In this document: piece by piece, positions 49,752-57,807 of the stretch
How the letters are laid out: each line of letters opens with the position of its first letter
How positions within the stretch are numbered: the stretch's first letter is position 1
Origin: Streptomyces eurythermus
GTDB taxonomy: Bacteria; Actinomycetota; Actinomycetes; Streptomycetales; Streptomycetaceae
DNA: 64,000 nucleotides
NCBI RefSeq assembly: GCF_014649115.1
Contig: NZ_BMSK01000033.1
Coordinates: 1-64,000, forward strand
Direction of reading: 5' to 3'
Position numbers and translations under genes: made by a program
The notes under the pieces: model-generated
What the model was told of the DNA's origin: nothing
The model's input: only the letters and a program-made list of their open reading frames with translations
The model's database searches: none

Positions 49752-50716
49752 TGGCTGTGGGTGGGCCGCCTGTCCTCGTCGTCACGCGCCTGGACGACGC
49801 GACCGCGGATGAAGTGATCAACGAACTCAACCAGCGTCGCGTGCCAGTGATCCGCCTGGACCCCGGCGACTTCCCCTGCGAAGTGACCTTGTCCGGCACG
49901 TTCGCCAGCACCGGGACCGGCGGCATTCTCGCCACCGCGTCCCGGAGCGTCGACCTGGGGAACGTCCGCTCGGTGTACTGGCGGCGGCCCACCCCCTACA
50001 CCGCCGACCTCGCCATGGACGAGCAGACCGGCCGATGGGCTGTCGAGGAAGCCCGCTACGGGCTCGGCGGCATTCTCGCCGCTCTCCCCGGTGCGTACTA
50101 CCTGAACCACCCTTGGCGCAACCGGGACGCCGAGTACAAGCCGGCACAACTGACCACGGCTGCCGCCTGCGGCTTCACCGTGCCACCCACGCTCATCACC
50201 AACGACCCCGACCGCGCCCGTACCTTCATCGCCGAACATGGGCCGGTCATCTACAAGCCGCTGAGAGAAACCCAATACACCGACGACACCGGCCGCGCGG
50301 TGACCGTGTGGATCGAGGATGTCACCCCATGCCAGATCGACAGCCGTCTACGGCACACCGCACACCTGTTTCAGCAGCGCGTCAGCAAGTCCGCCGACAT
50401 CCGCCTCACCGCCGTTGGCGACCACCTCACCGCCGTCCGCATCGACGGTTCACCTGGCGTGGACTGGCGCCGCCACTACGACCGGCTCGCCTACACCTCC
50501 GTGCCCATCCCCCTGGCGATTGCCAGAGGAGTGCGCGCCTACCTCGATGCTTTCGGACTCAGCTTCGGCGCCTTCGACTTCGGTCTGGACCGTGATGGCG
50601 TCTGGCACTGGTATGAGTGCAACCCCAACGGTCAATGGGCCTGGTTCCCCGACCACATCACCGCTCCCCTCACACGTACCATCGCCGACCGCCTACAACA
50701 CGGAGCCTCCGCATGA
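49751..50716 (+). CDS. tgmB: Graspetide ATP-grasp ligase (TgmB-type)
   Basis: A 321-residue macrocyclising ATP-grasp ligase. The N-terminal domain has the family phrase VYWRRPTPY (residues 76-83). The ATP-grasp part shows VIYKPL (Lys169), the acidic metal ligands near FDFGLDRDGVWHWYE, and the terminal signature ECNPNGQWAWF. It activates Asp/Glu side chains of the precursor as acyl phosphates and joins them to Ser/Thr hydroxyls. It overlaps the precursor gene (TGATG) and the methyltransferase gene (ATGA), so the three proteins are made together. Confidence 0.92.
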   Translation: MAVGGPPVLVVTRLDDATADEVINELNQRRVPVIRLDPGDFPCEVTLSGTFASTGTGGILATASRSVDLGNVRSVYWRRPTPYTADLAMDEQTGRWAVEEARYGLGGILAALPGAYYLNHPWRNRDAEYKPAQLTTAAACGFTVPPTLITNDPDRARTFIAEHGPVIYKPLRETQYTDDTGRAVTVWIEDVTPCQIDSRLRHTAHLFQQRVSKSADIRLTAVGDHLTAVRIDGSPGVDWRRHYDRLAYTSVPIPLAIARGVRAYLDAFGLSFGAFDFGLDRDGVWHWYECNPNGQWAWFPDHITAPLTRTIADRLQHGASA

Positions 50717-51837
50717 CCGACCCCGCCGACCTGCGCCGCCAACTCGCCGCCGCCGTCCCCGTGGACGATCCGGCATGGCGCACAGCACTCGAAACGGTGC
50801 CTCGCGAACTCTTCCTGGGCAGCGGCCTGTTCCAGTTCGACGGCCGCCAGTGGACCCCCGTGCACCGCGACCGGACCGATCCCGGAGAGTGGCTGGAGCT
50901 TGTCTACCAGGACACCACCTGGGTGACCCAGGTCGACGGCACCACCGCCGTCGACGCCACCGGACCCGTCACCGGCCGCCCCACCTCGTCCAGCACGCTG
51001 CCCTCCCTGATCGTGCGCATGCTCGACGTCGCCGGGATCAGCGAGGGTCACAAGGTGCTGGAGATCGGCACCGGCACCGGCTATTCCACCGCCATCCTGT
51101 GCAGCCGCCTCGGCGACAACAACGTGTACTCCATCGAGTACGACCCGAGCCTGGCCGCCGCGGCGGCCGACCACATCCACGCCGCCGGGTATCACCCCAC
51201 CCTGATCACCGGTGACGGCCTCGCCGGGCACAAGGACGACGCCGAATACGACCACATCGTGGCCACCTGCGCCGTCCGTCACATCCCTCCGGCCTGGCTG
51301 TACCAAGTGCGCGCCGGCGGAACCATCACCACCACCATCAGCGGATGGATGCTCGCCTCCGGACTCGTTCGCCTCACCGTCCAGGACGACGGCACCGCCA
51401 CCGGCCGCTTCCACCCCGACCAGATCGGTTACATGCTCGCCCGCCCCCACGAACGGCCACCCCGCCCCACCTTCCACCAGCATGCCGGCCACACCCGCGC
51501 CACCCGCGTGAACCCCGCACTCCTGGAAGACTGGACCGGGCAGTTCCTCGCTCAGCTCGCCGCACCGTCCGCCGAACTCATGACCACCGGCACGGGCGTG
51601 ATCCTCGTGGACGTCGCCACCGGGTCACAGGCATGGACCGAACCGGCCGGAGGCGGCTGGACCGTGCATCAGCACGGCCCTCTTCGCCTTTGGGACCAGG
51701 TGGAAGACGCTCTCACTGTCTGGCAGGACGCGGGCTCACCCCCGCACTCGGACCTCGGCCTGACCGTGGACTTGGACGGCACCCAACGCGTGTGGCTCGG
51801 AACACCCGACGGTCCTTCCTGGAACCTGCCGGTCTGA
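50713..51837 (+). CDS. tgmC: PIMT-like O-methyltransferase of graspetide cluster
   Basis: A 374-residue protein homologous to protein-L-isoaspartate O-methyltransferase. It keeps PRELF (residues 30-34), TSSSTLPSLI in place of the PIMT substrate loop, and motif I EIGTGTGYSTAIL (117-129). A C-terminal domain of about 150 residues extends beyond classical PIMT. In characterised graspetide clusters with such enzymes the methyl ester of an Asp collapses to an aspartimide. Start ATG 50713 overlaps the ligase stop. The upstream in-frame extension lies inside the ligase gene and is rejected. Confidence 0.9.
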   Translation: MTDPADLRRQLAAAVPVDDPAWRTALETVPRELFLGSGLFQFDGRQWTPVHRDRTDPGEWLELVYQDTTWVTQVDGTTAVDATGPVTGRPTSSSTLPSLIVRMLDVAGISEGHKVLEIGTGTGYSTAILCSRLGDNNVYSIEYDPSLAAAAADHIHAAGYHPTLITGDGLAGHKDDAEYDHIVATCAVRHIPPAWLYQVRAGGTITTTISGWMLASGLVRLTVQDDGTATGRFHPDQIGYMLARPHERPPRPTFHQHAGHTRATRVNPALLEDWTGQFLAQLAAPSAELMTTGTGVILVDVATGSQAWTEPAGGGWTVHQHGPLRLWDQVEDALTVWQDAGSPPHSDLGLTVDLDGTQRVWLGTPDGPSWNLPV

Positions 51838-52253
51838 CTCACCGATCACAAGAGCGTCCGTCACCAAGCCGGGGGCGGGCCTGGCCAGCCCCTGGTCCAC
51901 TCCCAGTCGGCGGTCACTCTGTGTATCAGAGAAAAGCAAGCCCGTGCCCGGGATTCCGGATGTGATCGACCATGTCTCATCGAGGACACCGACGGCACGT
52001 ATGCGAGCCTCGTAGCGGCTGAGGCGCCCGATGAGGTGCTGCACATCCTCGATGCGGGCCTCGATCTCGGACACTGAGCTGAACCAATTGCTCCCGTGTC
52101 TTCGCGGAGTTGTTGCCGAAGACGCTCGCCATTTGCCGCGTTATGGGGGCCATCAGGTACGTTCCGCCGTACCCCCGTCCACCACCCGGTGGACCCCAGG
52201 TTCAACCGGTCGCCGCTGTCGGCGCCGTGCCCCCCGCCGAGAGCATGGTCGGC
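51838..52253. other. Intergenic region after graspetide operon; possible minus-strand ORF
   Basis: The gap is 416 nt. On the minus strand a GTG at 52074 opens a frame reading SEIEARIEDVQHLIGRLSRY then EARIRAVGVLDETW, which looks protein-like, and runs to 51736 inside the 3' end of the methyltransferase gene. Its later part has poor codon use. I cannot decide whether this is a small gene, a remnant or chance. No other gene was seen. Confidence 0.35.
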
Positions 52254-54461
52254 ATGAGGAATTTCCCTGTGCGTATGGCTGGTTGGAGTGCGGCGCACCC
52301 CTGGCGGGGGATCGCCGGCTGGCTGGTGTTCGTCGTGTTGTGTCTCGGGGTCGGTATCGCCGTCGGTACCAACGCGGCGACCACCGAGGACTTCCGGATC
52401 GGCGAGGCGGGGCGCGGTGAGGCGATCGCCGCCGAGGGCGGGTTGCAGCAGCGGCCCGTCGAACACGTCCTGATCACCGCCAAGCCCGGCGGCGGACGGC
52501 TCGACACCGCTGACGCCGACGCGGCCGCCGCCGACATCACCGCCCTGATGCGGAGGCTGCCGGAGGTCCGCTCCGTCGCGGAACCGGTGCGGGACGCGCG
52601 GCACACCGCCGTACGGGTCACCGTCACCCTCGACGGGCCCGAGCTGGAAGGCAAGAAACACGTCGAGCCGCTGCTCGCGCAAACCGCCGCCGTGCAGAAG
52701 GCCCACCCCGGGCTGAGGATCGAGGAGACCGGCTCGCCCTCCATCAGCAAGGGCGTCGAGAAGCTGCGCGGCGACGACCTCTCGCGCACCGAGGTCATCG
52801 CCCTGCCGGTCACCCTGATCACCCTGCTGCTCGTCTTCAGCTCCATCGCCATGGCCCTCGTACCGCTGCTGCTCGCCCTGTCCTCGATCGTGGCGGCCGT
52901 GGGGCTGTCGATGGTGGCCTCGCACGTCTTCCCCGACGCGGGCGTCGGCACCAACATCATCCTGCTGATCGGCCTCGCCGTCGGCGTCGACTACACCCTC
53001 TTCTACCTCAAGCGGGAACGGGAGGAACGCGCCCGTGGCGGTGGCCGGCTCAGCCCGCGGGCCGTCGTGGAGATCGCCGCCGCCACCTCCGGCCGTGCCG
53101 TGGTCCTCTCCGGGCTCGCCGTCGCCGTCTCCAGCGCCACCCTCTACCTCGCCGACGACGTCATCTTCTCCTCCATCGCCACCGGCGCGATCGTCGTCAC
53201 CCTCGTCGCCGTCGTCAGCTCCCTGACCGTCCTGCCCGCGCTGCTCGCCAAGATGGGCATGCGGGCGGAGCGCCGGGCCGAGCGGCGGGCCGCCCGCGGG
53301 CTCGCGCCGAAGAAGCAGCGGACGTACCGGACCGGGCCCGGGCGGTTCACCGCCGCCGTGCTGCGGCCCGTCACCAAGCGGCCCGCCGCCACCCTCCTCG
53401 TCACGGTCCTCGCGCTGCTCGCCCTGGCCGCCCCGGTCCTCGGTCTGAAACTCACCGACATGGGCCGCGAGACCCACTCCCGCTCCATCGCCGCCATGCG
53501 GGTCTACGACCGGCTCAACGCGGCCTTCCCCGAGCTGAAGTCCATGCACCAGGTCGTCGTACGCGCCGACGCCGGCCGCTCCGCCGAGGTCACCGCCGCC
53601 CTGCGCGCCCTCGCCGCCGACGTCAAGGACGACCCGCGCCTGAGCGGCACCTCCGCCCTGACCACCTCGGCCGACCGGCGGATCAGCATGCTCCAGCTCC
53701 AAGTCCCGTACCACGTCAGCACGGACGAGGCCCAGTCCTCCCTCGAGGACATCCGCGAGCGCTACGTCCCCGAGACCGTCGGCCAGGTTCCGGGCGCCGA
53801 GACCGCCGTGACCGGAGACGTCGCCCGCTACGCCGACTACCCGGCCCACCAGGAACAGAAGCTGCCGCTCATCATCGGCGCCCTCCTCCTGGTCACCTTC
53901 GCCATGACCGTCCGGGCGTTCCGCTCCGTCGTCCTCGGCCTGGTCGGCATCGTCCTCAACCTGCTGTCCGCCGCCGCCTCGCTCGGCATCCTGGTCCTGG
54001 TCTTCCAGCACACCTGGGCCGAGGGCCTGGTCGACTTCACCTCCACCGGATCGATCGGCTCCCGCGTCCCCCTCTTCCTCTTCGTGATCCTGTTCGGCCT
54101 GTCCATGGACTACCAGGTCTTCGTGATCAGCCGCATCCGGGAGGCCGCGCTGCGCGGAGTCCCCACCCGCAAGGCCGTCATCGACGGCATCGGCAGCTCG
54201 GCCGGCGTGGTCACCAGCGCCGCCGTCGTCATGGTCACCGTCTTCGCCAGCTTCGCCGCCCTGCACCTGATCGAGATGAAGCAGATCGGCTTCAGCCTCG
54301 CCGTCGCCGTCCTGCTGGACGCCTTTGTCATCCGCATGCTGGTCCTGCCCTCCCTGATGCTCCTGCTCGGCGAGGCCAACTGGTGGCCCTCCCGGGGTGT
54401 GCGCCGCGCCCGCGCCACCGCCGCCGAACCCCCGGCCCGCCCCCTGGAGCCGGTGAACTGA
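52254..54461 (+). CDS. MMPL/RND-family transporter
   Basis: A 735-residue exporter of the MmpL-like RND superfamily. Two repeats, each with a first helix, a large periplasmic-type loop and five more helices: WRGIAGWLVFVVLCLGVGIAV, VIALPVTLITLLLVFSSIAMAL...LIGLAVGVDYTLFYLKRERE, then LPLIIGALLLVTFAMTVRAF and FGLSMDYQVFVISRIREAALRG. The GVDYTLFYL and LSMDYQVFV motifs carry the proton-relay residues. Start ATG 52254 or 52245; ribosome sites are weak. It may export lipids or drugs. A two-component system follows. Confidence 0.88.
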   Translation: MRNFPVRMAGWSAAHPWRGIAGWLVFVVLCLGVGIAVGTNAATTEDFRIGEAGRGEAIAAEGGLQQRPVEHVLITAKPGGGRLDTADADAAAADITALMRRLPEVRSVAEPVRDARHTAVRVTVTLDGPELEGKKHVEPLLAQTAAVQKAHPGLRIEETGSPSISKGVEKLRGDDLSRTEVIALPVTLITLLLVFSSIAMALVPLLLALSSIVAAVGLSMVASHVFPDAGVGTNIILLIGLAVGVDYTLFYLKREREERARGGGRLSPRAVVEIAAATSGRAVVLSGLAVAVSSATLYLADDVIFSSIATGAIVVTLVAVVSSLTVLPALLAKMGMRAERRAERRAARGLAPKKQRTYRTGPGRFTAAVLRPVTKRPAATLLVTVLALLALAAPVLGLKLTDMGRETHSRSIAAMRVYDRLNAAFPELKSMHQVVVRADAGRSAEVTAALRALAADVKDDPRLSGTSALTTSADRRISMLQLQVPYHVSTDEAQSSLEDIRERYVPETVGQVPGAETAVTGDVARYADYPAHQEQKLPLIIGALLLVTFAMTVRAFRSVVLGLVGIVLNLLSAAASLGILVLVFQHTWAEGLVDFTSTGSIGSRVPLFLFVILFGLSMDYQVFVISRIREAALRGVPTRKAVIDGIGSSAGVVTSAAVVMVTVFASFAALHLIEMKQIGFSLAVAVLLDAFVIRMLVLPSLMLLLGEANWWPSRGVRRARATAAEPPARPLEPVN

Positions 54462-54512
54462 CCACCACCGCCGATAGGATTCCGAACACCCTTACGGATG
54501 AGGTGAGTCAGC

Positions 54513-55700
54513 GTGGCCCACGGGCAGCAGCAGCCGAGCGACCGGCTCACCCCGGACCGGATCCGGCTGTGGAACACGGCGGTCTGGGTCCTGTTCGGAC
54601 TGCTGCCGACGGCCGGAGGTGTGCTCGACCGGTCGCCGGCCCGCAAGGGCTGGATGTTCGGCCTGCTCGCCCTGATCGCGCTGTGCCACGCCCTCACCCT
54701 CGCCCGACCGCGCACCCGCCTCCTGAACCGCCGGGCCTACCTGGGCCTCCTCGCCCTCGCCCTCGGCAGCAGCTCGTACCTCCTCGACGGCGGGGCCGCC
54801 TTCTACGTCGTGTCCCTGCCGCAGTTCTGGCTCTACACCCGCACACCCCGCGAGGCGGTCGCCCTCAGCGGCGGCGCCGCCGCCCTCACCGTGTTCGGCG
54901 GCACGCTCGGCCAGGGCTGGAGCCCCCAATTCCTCACCGGGAACACGGTGTTCACCCTCGCCGCCTACGCCATCGGCACCGGCCTCGGCCTGTGGATCCA
55001 CCGCTTCGTCGGCCAGAGCAACGAGCGGCAGGAGCGACTGACCGCCGAACTCGCCCTCACCCAGGAGGAGCTGGCCCTCGCCCACCAGCGCCAGGGCGCC
55101 GCCGAGGAACGCGAGCGGATGGCGCGGGAGATCCACGACACGCTCGCCCAGGGCTTCGCCTCCATCGTCGTACTCGCCGAAGCCGCGCGCGCTGCCCTCC
55201 CCAGCGACCCCGGACGCAGCGCCCAGCAGCTCGCCTCCATCGAGCAGACCGCGCGCGAGAACCTCACCGAGGCCCGGGTGCTCGTCGGCTCCGTCCCGGC
55301 GAGCGGCGTCGCGGCCGGCTCGGTCGCCACCACCCTGCGCCGCACCCTGGACCGCTTCGCCGAGGACACCGGCGTCACCGTCACCGCCGAACTGCCCGAC
55401 ATCGACCTCGACCAGCGCACCCGCGTCGCCCTGCTGCGCTGCACCCAGGAATCCCTCGCCAACGTGCGCAAACACTCCGGTGCCTCCACCGTCGGCGTCG
55501 TCCTCGGCGAAGTCCCCGGCGGCGTCGAACTGGAGATCACCGACGACGGCAAGGGCTTCGTCGTCGCGGAGTCCCGCGGCTTCGGACTCGACGGCATGCG
55601 CCGGCGCCTCGCCGAACTCGACGGCGAACTCACCGTCACCAGCTCCCTCGGGGACGGCACCCGCATCCTCGCCACCCTGCCCACGCCCGGCCGGGACTGA
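54513..55700 (+). CDS. Sensor histidine kinase (HPK7)
   Basis: A 395-residue kinase, start GTG 54513. About five membrane helices come first (LWNTAVWVLFGLLPTAGGVL, MFGLLALIALCHALTLA, YLGLLALALGSSSYLL, then two more), then a coiled coil, the dimerisation helix REIHDTLAQGFASIVVLAEA (His near residue 207), N box QESLANVRKHSGA, G1 EITDDGKGF and G2 GFGLDGMRRRLAEL. Unlike the kinase at 30.5-32 kb it has no insert. It lies 51 bp behind the MMPL gene and 31 bp before its response regulator. Confidence 0.92.
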   Translation: MAHGQQQPSDRLTPDRIRLWNTAVWVLFGLLPTAGGVLDRSPARKGWMFGLLALIALCHALTLARPRTRLLNRRAYLGLLALALGSSSYLLDGGAAFYVVSLPQFWLYTRTPREAVALSGGAAALTVFGGTLGQGWSPQFLTGNTVFTLAAYAIGTGLGLWIHRFVGQSNERQERLTAELALTQEELALAHQRQGAAEERERMAREIHDTLAQGFASIVVLAEAARAALPSDPGRSAQQLASIEQTARENLTEARVLVGSVPASGVAAGSVATTLRRTLDRFAEDTGVTVTAELPDIDLDQRTRVALLRCTQESLANVRKHSGASTVGVVLGEVPGGVELEITDDGKGFVVAESRGFGLDGMRRRLAELDGELTVTSSLGDGTRILATLPTPGRD

Positions 55701-55731
55701 GACCCCGCCACGCCGACCCCGAAGGAAGCAG

Positions 55732-56376
55732 ATGACCGACACCGCCACCGACCGGATACGGGTCGTCGTGGTCGACGACCACGCCGTGATGCGCGCCGGG
55801 GTCGTGGCCCTGCTGACCGGCGAGCCCACCATCGAGATCGTCGGCGAGGCGAGCGACGGCCGCGAGGGCGTCGGCCTGGTCCAGCGGCTCGCCCCCGACG
55901 TGGCCCTCCTGGACCTGCGCATGCCGGTGCTCGACGGAGCGGCCGCCACCGCCGAGATCGTCGCCCTGCCCGTCGCGACCCGGGTGCTGATCCTCACCAC
56001 GTACGACACGGACGCCGAGATCGAACGGGCTGTGGAGGCCGGTGCCGTCGGCTATCTGCTCAAGGACACCACCCGCGAACAGCTCGCCGACGCCATCCGC
56101 TCCGCGGCGCGCGGCGAGACGGTCCTCGCGCCCAAGGTCGCCGAACGCCTCGTGGCCCGCATGCGCCGCCCCGAACCCGTCGCCCTCACCGCCCGCGAAC
56201 GCGAGGTGCTGAGCGCGGTCGCCGACGGCCTGTCCAACGCCGAGATCGGCCGCCGCCTGGTGATCGGCGAGGCCACGGTGAAGACCCACCTCCTGCGCGT
56301 CTTCGCCAAGCTGGACGTCAGCGACCGCACCCGCGCCGTCGTCGTCGCCCTGGAACGGGGGCTGCTGGCGCGGTGA
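55732..56376 (+). CDS. LuxR/NarL-family response regulator
   Basis: A 214-residue regulator. Receiver: RVVVVDDHAVMRAGVVALL, phospho-acceptor Asp in VALLDLRMPVLDG, Thr/Lys in LILTTYDTDAEIERA...YLLKDT. DNA-binding domain: LTAREREVLSAVADGLSNAE and GEATVKTHLLRVFAKLDVSD. Partner of the kinase just upstream; possibly controls the MMPL transporter gene with which they may form a transcript. Confidence 0.92.
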   Translation: MTDTATDRIRVVVVDDHAVMRAGVVALLTGEPTIEIVGEASDGREGVGLVQRLAPDVALLDLRMPVLDGAAATAEIVALPVATRVLILTTYDTDAEIERAVEAGAVGYLLKDTTREQLADAIRSAARGETVLAPKVAERLVARMRRPEPVALTAREREVLSAVADGLSNAEIGRRLVIGEATVKTHLLRVFAKLDVSDRTRAVVVALERGLLAR

Positions 56377-56391
56377 CACACCCCCCATAAT

Positions 56392-57807
56392 TCAGGCGCC
56401 GCCAACCCTGAGGTGCCCGGTGAGGGCCTTGAGCGCCGCCCAGGCGGCGGGGTCGGTGCCGTCGCCGAGCGGGTAGTGCAGGGCCGGGTCAGCGGAGGTG
56501 CCGAGCGGTACCGGTCTCGTCGCCAGAGGGGGACGGCGGGAGTGGGCGAGGCCGACGGCCCGGACGTCCCGGGCGCCCAGGGTGAACGCGACCGGGACCG
56601 GCGGGGCGGTGAGCCGGGGAGCCACGGTCAGGCCGGCGTCCGCCGCGGTCAGGGTGGTCAGCATGGTCGACAGGCCGTGGGCATCGACGAGTTCCGCGGC
56701 CAGCGCCTCGACCGCGTCCAGGGGGACCCGGTCGGCAGCCGGGTATCCGACGGTGAGCGTGACGTCCTCGGCGACGCCGGCCGTGGTGCGGGACGTGCGG
56801 TGGGTCGCCACGGCCGGAACGTCCGGGGCGCCGATGACGACGGCGTGGGTGGGCTCGGGGGAGCGGTCGCGGGCCAGTTCGGTCAGTTGACGGGGTGACC
56901 AGGGCAGGTTGACCGGCTCGGCGGTGCCCCACCCGGCGGGCGGAGCTCCGGTCAGGTGGCGCCAGGCCGTCTCCAGGGCGGTGCCGAGGACGAGGCCGGC
57001 ATCCGGCGGACGGACGGTGCGCAGGGCCACCGTCAGCCGGCGTTCCACCGTGGGCCGCACCCCTTCCGTGAAGGCGTCCGCGACCTTGGCGGGCCTGAAC
57101 GCCGGGGTGAAGGTACCGTCCCTCCAGGCCAGTTGGGCGCCGGTCAGGCCGTCGTAGTAGCCGCCTGCCGGATGCCGCACCACCCAGCGGTTCGGCGGGC
57201 CGCCGAGGGCCGTGCGCAGGGGCAGGGTGAGACGGGCGTGCGGCGGTGTGACCAGGTGCAGGGCCCGGCCGGACGCCGCCGTCGCGCGCAGCACACCGGA
57301 CAGCCAGGCCGTGAGTCCCAGGACAGGGCGGTCGGTGATGACCACCGCGGTGGACTCGGTGAGGACGTCGACGGCGGGCAGGGCCCCGTCCGGTGTCCGG
57401 GACACGGTGCGGCCCGTGTCGTCCGGGGGTGTCTCCACGACCGCCGTGCCGTGCGCCCGGCGCGGCCAGGTCGTTCCGCCCAGCAGCAGCGCCAGGCGTC
57501 CGCACACCGATCCCGCGAGCGCCTCCGCCGCGGGAACGGCGGTGGAGGCACGGATCTCGGTCCACCAGTACGGCGTGGGCGGCGGGGTGACGTCCGGGCC
57601 GAGGAGGCGTTCGGCCTCGCCCGGCACCTGGACCAGGAGCGGGGACTCCACGGAGACCAGGGGGCGGCCGGCCGCGGTGCACAGGTGGATCACCGCGCCG
57701 TCGTCGGTGGCGGTCACGCCCAGGCCGGGGCCGCCTGCGTGCAGGGCCGCGATCAGCGTCGCGGCGTCGGGCATCCGCTCGGTGAGCGCGATGACGTCCT
57801 TGGTCAT
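56392..57807 (-). CDS. DUF6177 family protein (type VII secretion locus)
   Basis: A 471-residue protein starting at ATG 57807, overlapping the EccC stop by 4 bp. It is mostly alpha/beta with no membrane segment; phrases include STAVVITDRPVLGLTAWLSG and RWVVRHPAGGYYDGLTGAQL. I recognise DUF6177, a family found beside eccC in Streptomyces type VII secretion loci. Function unknown; perhaps substrate handling in the cytoplasm. Last gene of the minus-strand operon seen here. Confidence 0.8.
   Translation of the reverse strand: MTKDVIALTERMPDAATLIAALHAGGPGLGVTATDDGAVIHLCTAAGRPLVSVESPLLVQVPGEAERLLGPDVTPPPTPYWWTEIRASTAVPAAEALAGSVCGRLALLLGGTTWPRRAHGTAVVETPPDDTGRTVSRTPDGALPAVDVLTESTAVVITDRPVLGLTAWLSGVLRATAASGRALHLVTPPHARLTLPLRTALGGPPNRWVVRHPAGGYYDGLTGAQLAWRDGTFTPAFRPAKVADAFTEGVRPTVERRLTVALRTVRPPDAGLVLGTALETAWRHLTGAPPAGWGTAEPVNLPWSPRQLTELARDRSPEPTHAVVIGAPDVPAVATHRTSRTTAGVAEDVTLTVGYPAADRVPLDAVEALAAELVDAHGLSTMLTTLTAADAGLTVAPRLTAPPVPVAFTLGARDVRAVGLAHSRRPPLATRPVPLGTSADPALHYPLGDGTDPAAWAALKALTGHLRVGGA

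Noticed and set aside
50617..50712. Upstream extension of the graspetide methyltransferase
   Set aside because: The extra 32 residues lie inside the ligase gene and are basic and low complexity; ATG 50713 with ATGA coupling is the better start.
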